From NCBI GenBank assembly GCA_964583335.1, contig CAZOVG010000001.1, positions 532,636 to 596,635 on the forward strand: DNA of 64,000 nt. The letters are read 5' to 3'. The notes beneath the pieces are model-generated. The model saw only the letters and a list, made by a program, of their open reading frames with translations, made no database searches and was not told the DNA's origin. The position numbers and the translations under genes were made by a program. Each line of letters opens with the position of its first letter. Within the stretch, counting starts at the first letter, position 1. The stretch comes from JAGNKE01 sp964583335 (GTDB taxonomy: Bacteria; Pseudomonadota; Alphaproteobacteria; Micavibrionales; Micavibrionaceae). Shown here one piece after another: positions 60,916 to 64,000 of the stretch.

Positions 60916-62133
60916 TCAGCCGAAAGCCCGGCTTCTCTGGTTTTCGTTAAAATTTTCAAAAGGCTCTATGCGCATCGGGCTGCGGAGCTTTTCTTTCAAA
61001 ATCTCGGCGTAGACGCCCAAGGTTTGCTCGGCCATTCTCTCTCGTGTGAAGTTGGCGGCGACGTGCGACATGGAGCGGGTCGCCAGAACGGCGCGTTGCA
61101 TCGGGTTGAGGGACAGGGCCTCGTCGATGGCCTTGGCTAATGCGGCGGAGTCGCCGGGCGGCACCAGCCAGCCCGTCTGGCCACGCAGAATGGTTTCCTG
61201 CGCGCCGCCGTGGTCGGTGGCGACGACGGGGCGGCCCATGGCCTGTGCCTCTACGGGGATGCGGCCGAAGCCCTCCGGGTCGGTCGAGGCGGAGACGACG
61301 ACGGTGCTGAGCATATAGGCGGCGGGCATGTCGTTGCAGTGATCGACGATGCGGATCTTGCTGCCCAGATTTTTGGCTGTGATGGTTTCCTCAAGCTCCT
61401 TGCGGTATTCGGTGCGGCCCTGATCCGCGCCGATCAGAAGGCAGAAGATATCTTCGCGCTCCAGCTTTTCGATCGCCTCGATGAGGATGTGGTGGCCCTT
61501 CCAGCGGGTGAGGCGGCCGGGCAGCATAATGATGTTCGCGCCCTCGGGGATGCGGAGTTCGCGGGAGAGGCTGATCAGGCGTTCGGCGGTCACGGCGGTC
61601 GGGTGGAAGCGCTCGATGGGGATGCCGCGCGGGATGACCCGGATTTTTGCGGGGTCCACGGCGTAGTTGTCCATCAGGTATTTCGCAACAAAATTGGAGA
61701 TCGCGATGACGATTTCGCCCTGCGCGATGGAGCGGTTGTACATGCGCTTGGCCTCGCCGCTGATATTGTAGGGGGCGTGGCAGGTTGTGATGAAATGGGC
61801 GTCGGTGCCCTTGCAGGCCTTGAGGGCGCTCCAGGCCGGGGCGCGGCTGCGGGCGTGGACGATGTTGACCTTGTTCTGGCGGATGAGTTTTTGCAGACGG
61901 GCGATGTTGCGCCACATGATGACGGGGTTCTTGCTGTGGACGGGAAGATTGATATGAGTTGCGCCGATGCGCAGCAATTCAGGCACGCGGTAACCGCCGT
62001 TCGACACGACGATGGAGCGGGCGCCCGCGCGGACGATTTCGGCGGCGATGTCGATGCAGCCCTGTTCCGCGCCGCCCGCGCCGAGTTCGGGGATAATCTG
62101 CATAATGACAGGTTCGAAGGGTGCGGCGGTCAT
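60916..62133 (-). CDS. Glycosyltransferase family 4
   Basis: A 405-residue GT-B fold glycosyltransferase. The N-terminal domain starts MQIIPELGAGGAEQGCIDIA and includes IVHARSRAPAWSALKA. The C-terminal domain has LPGRLTRWKGHHILIEAI and the family signature EGFGRIPVEAQAMGRPVVATD (donor-site Glu pair). Donor and acceptor are unknown; lipopolysaccharide or capsule core is the likely target given the neighbouring GT9 gene. Confidence 0.92.
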   Translation of the reverse strand: MTAAPFEPVIMQIIPELGAGGAEQGCIDIAAEIVRAGARSIVVSNGGYRVPELLRIGATHINLPVHSKNPVIMWRNIARLQKLIRQNKVNIVHARSRAPAWSALKACKGTDAHFITTCHAPYNISGEAKRMYNRSIAQGEIVIAISNFVAKYLMDNYAVDPAKIRVIPRGIPIERFHPTAVTAERLISLSRELRIPEGANIIMLPGRLTRWKGHHILIEAIEKLEREDIFCLLIGADQGRTEYRKELEETITAKNLGSKIRIVDHCNDMPAAYMLSTVVVSASTDPEGFGRIPVEAQAMGRPVVATDHGGAQETILRGQTGWLVPPGDSAALAKAIDEALSLNPMQRAVLATRSMSHVAANFTRERMAEQTLGVYAEILKEKLRSPMRIEPFENFNENQRSRAFG

Positions 62134-62195
62134 GGGCGCTTCTAAAATTGTTTATAAAATAACACGTTTTGCTGCGGTCTAATTTACATTCATTT

Positions 62196-62210
62196 TGCGT
62201 TTTAAACGCA
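62196..62210. promoter_or_regulatory. Operator-like palindrome between divergent genes
   Basis: TGCGTTT-T-AAACGCA is a perfect seven-base inverted repeat with one central base, located in the 208-base gap between the divergent GT4 and hydrolase genes. It could be a repressor site for either gene. Other promoter-like elements in the gap are weak (TACAAT at 62315-62320 before the hydrolase). Confidence 0.35.
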
Positions 62211-62341
62211 CTTCCGACTGGCCTGCGCGGGGCGGCTCGTCTAAGCTTACCGCTCCATGTATAAGGCGAATGAAGCTTTTAGGCAAGATTCTGTTGGGCA
62301 AGCGGTTGTTTTTGTACAATTATTTATGACGGTTAAAGAGC

Positions 62342-63118
62342 ATGATCGAGCATCCCGAACCTTCGTATCTTGAGCGCCCCGGGCGGGGGCGGCTGGCGTA
62401 TTTTTATTCTCCGGCGCAGGGGGAGGGCGCGGGCCTGCCGTGCGTGATGTTTCTGGGCGGGTTCCGGTCGGACATGGGGGGCAGCAAGGCCCTTTATCTT
62501 GAGGAATCCTGCCGGGCGCGGGGGCAGGGGTTCGTGCGGTTCGATTATACCGGGCACGGCTTGTCCGACGCGCGGTTCGAGGACGGATGCATCGGGGAGT
62601 GGCGCGACGACGCGCGGGATATTCTGGATCGGGTTGTGCCGGGATCGGTCGTTCTGGTCGGCTCCTCGATGGGGGGGTGGATTTCGCTGCTTCTTCTGCT
62701 GGAGCGGGCGGAGCGGGTCACGGGCGTCATCGGCATCGCCGCCGCGCCGGATTTCACGCTTTCGATCGAGAGCGAATTGCAGCCCGCGCAGCGGGCGGAG
62801 GTGGAGGCGCGCGGGATCATCGCCGTGCCCAGCGCCTATGGCGAGCCTTATATTATCACGCGCAAATTGATCGAGGACGGGCGCAAACAGTGCGTTCTGA
62901 ACCGCACGCACCGGATCGGGGCGCCGATGACCCTTATTCACGGGAAGCGGGACGCGGACGTGCCGTGGCAAGCGGCGGAGGCCATAAAGACCCATTTCGA
63001 GGGGCCGCAGACCCGGATTCTCTATGTCGAGGACGGGGAGCACAGGCTTTCGCGGCCGGAGGATCTCGCCCTGATCGCCCGAGAGGTCGAGGCGATGTCG
63101 CGGGCCGTGGCGGCCTGA
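62342..63118 (+). CDS. Alpha/beta hydrolase
   Basis: A 258-residue hydrolase with the nucleophile elbow GSSMGGW (Ser about 114), catalytic Asp in HGKRDADVPW and His in DGEHRLSRPED, the complete triad. The oxyanion region FLGGFRSDMGGSKA is like that of the ABHD10 group (esterase/deacylase). The substrate is not known. AAAGAGC precedes the ATG. Convergent with the following gene. Confidence 0.9.
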   Translation: MIEHPEPSYLERPGRGRLAYFYSPAQGEGAGLPCVMFLGGFRSDMGGSKALYLEESCRARGQGFVRFDYTGHGLSDARFEDGCIGEWRDDARDILDRVVPGSVVLVGSSMGGWISLLLLLERAERVTGVIGIAAAPDFTLSIESELQPAQRAEVEARGIIAVPSAYGEPYIITRKLIEDGRKQCVLNRTHRIGAPMTLIHGKRDADVPWQAAEAIKTHFEGPQTRILYVEDGEHRLSRPEDLALIAREVEAMSRAVAA

Positions 63119-63125
63119 AATCTGA

Positions 63126-63707
63126 TTACTTACGTTTGAATTTGTAGGAGCCGCCCTTTTTCTTTCCGGTGATTTCGTCCACCTCGTCGAATTTTTTGCC
63201 TCCCGAGCCCGATCCGCAGCACAGGCGTCTGAGGATCAGGAGGAGCGCGGCCCAGAAGGCGGCGACCACGACGGCCTGCTGCTGCATCAGGAAGGCGGCG
63301 AACCCGGCCGCATTGCCGACGATTTCACCCGTATTGGGGATGTTCGATGCGTCTTTTTGCACCTTGACCCGGATCATGGCGGTCCCGTCGTCAACGGGCT
63401 CTGCCGCGGGGGTGCCGGTTTGCGGCGGCTGTGCGCCTTCGGGTTGCGGGGCGGTCTCGGGCGCTTGCGCTTCGTTTTCAACGGGTTCTGCGGTCATGAC
63501 CGGGGTCTGAGCGGCTTCGCCCTGTTCGATGAGGGTGTTCAGCTCCTTATTGACCTGCTGATGGCTGGCGGGGTCATATTTGGACCAGATCCAGCCGATA
63601 TCCGCAAAATGGAAGCCCTTTTCCTGATTTTGGGTGAAATTATAGACGTCGTGGCCGATGGCCGCGATCAAGGGCAAAAAGGCGAGGAGGAGCAGGAGCT
63701 TGCGCAT
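63126..63707 (-). CDS. Unknown membrane-anchored protein
   Basis: A 193-residue protein without a recognised family. An N-terminal hydrophobic segment (MRKLLLLLAFLPLIAAIG) acts as signal or anchor. A Pro/Ala/Glu-rich linker (about 75-115) leads to a second membrane helix (VVVAAFWAALLLIL) and a basic C-terminal tail with a CC pair (RRLCCGSGSGGKK). The middle would be periplasmic. No function can be assigned. Confidence 0.65.
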   Translation of the reverse strand: MRKLLLLLAFLPLIAAIGHDVYNFTQNQEKGFHFADIGWIWSKYDPASHQQVNKELNTLIEQGEAAQTPVMTAEPVENEAQAPETAPQPEGAQPPQTGTPAAEPVDDGTAMIRVKVQKDASNIPNTGEIVGNAAGFAAFLMQQQAVVVAAFWAALLLILRRLCCGSGSGGKKFDEVDEITGKKKGGSYKFKRK

Positions 63708-63854
63708 GTCAGGACCGTTTCAAATTAAATGATAGCCTGAGGATATTAACAATTATGAGCGGAAACGAAAAGGTGGGTTGAATTTTTACTCACACGCGGG
63801 TAGTGTCCGAGCCTAGAAATGCTGAATTACCCGGAAAGTCGCCGTTTTCGGGAT

Positions 63855-63942
63855 GGAGAAGTGGCCGAGCGGTCGAAGGCGCACGCCTGGAAAGCGTGTA
63901 GGGGGCAACTCCTCGCAGGTTCGAATCCTGTCTTCTCCGCCA
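63855..63942 (+). tRNA. tRNA-Ser (GGA)
   Basis: The acceptor stem GGAGAAG pairs with CTTCTCC, followed by G and an encoded CCA end. The anticodon stem CACGC/GCGTG encloses loop CTGGAAA with anticodon GGA at 63889-63891. The T arm GCAGGTTCGAATCCTGT is normal and a long variable arm (AGGGGGCAACTCCT) is present, as expected of a type II serine tRNA. Reads UCC and UCU codons. Confidence 0.97.
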
Positions 63943-64000
63943 TTATGCTTTGCCCTTCCCGAAAAGACGCCAGAGCCTTGAAGGGCAAGGCCATTTCCGG

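Noticed and set aside
63855..64000. tRNA-Ser as a possible integration site for a mobile element
   Set aside because: No duplicated tRNA end, integrase or atypical sequence is visible before the window ends.

Overview
The window is a gene-dense, GC-rich chromosomal segment from an alphaproteobacterium. The evidence is a set of gene clusters typical of that class: hpf-ptsN next to hsp20-DUF1150; aroA-cmk-rpsA-ihfB-lapA-pyrF-trpF-trpB-trpA-accD-folC; chvI-chvG-rapZ next to ahcY; and divL-tsaE-murU-addB-addA-trxA. A DivL-type kinase with tyrosine in place of the phospho-accepting histidine, an NDUFA9-like protein and a CHCC zinc-finger protein agree with this. The order cannot be fixed from sequence alone; a lineage with a reduced phosphotransferase system (Rhodospirillales- or Micavibrio-like) is my best guess and is inference.

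Layout. 1-2.6 kb: ribosome hibernation factor, a PtsN-like protein, small heat-shock protein, DUF1150, CHCC zinc finger. 2.6-9.7 kb: cysS, folE, a dihydroorotase-family enzyme, a THUMP-like methyltransferase and a GGDEF/EAL protein. 9.8-22 kb: aromatic, pyrimidine and tryptophan synthesis with translation and chromatin genes, interrupted by an antisense lipoprotein gene and by a GyrI-like gene fused translationally into trpB-trpA. 22-30.6 kb: ChvI/ChvG two-component system, RapZ, a divergent PTS enzyme I, an unrecognised 47-residue small gene, ahcY and purU. 30.7-41.7 kb: divL, tsaE, murU, the AddAB recombination nuclease and thioredoxin. 41.9-49.4 kb: D,D-carboxypeptidase, panD, HIT protein, GNAT, YifB/ComM ATPase, an unknown cysteine-free protein and a diguanylate cyclase. 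49.5-59.8 kb: UvrD, DUF1223 protein, NDUFA9-like protein, SurA, RsmA, an unknown membrane protein coupled to gmk, an SDR and an ArsR-type regulator. 59.9-64 kb: two glycosyltransferases, an alpha/beta hydrolase, an unknown membrane protein and tRNA-Ser(GGA).

The most coherent unusual theme is the phosphotransferase (PTS) network. PtsN has Asp at the position of the phosphorylatable His; RapZ has Met in place of the Walker A Lys; the hprK, EIIA(Man) and ptsH genes normally found around chvG-rapZ-ahcY are absent here; yet an enzyme I-like protein with all recognisable catalytic residues remains. Other points worth attention are the small gene at 27489-27632 with its own promoter-like and terminator signals, the GyrI-like protein inside the trp operon, a three-stem palindromic element behind hpf, and two unknown proteins (46867-48105 and 56253-57782). 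No CRISPR array, insertion sequence, rRNA or prophage was seen.
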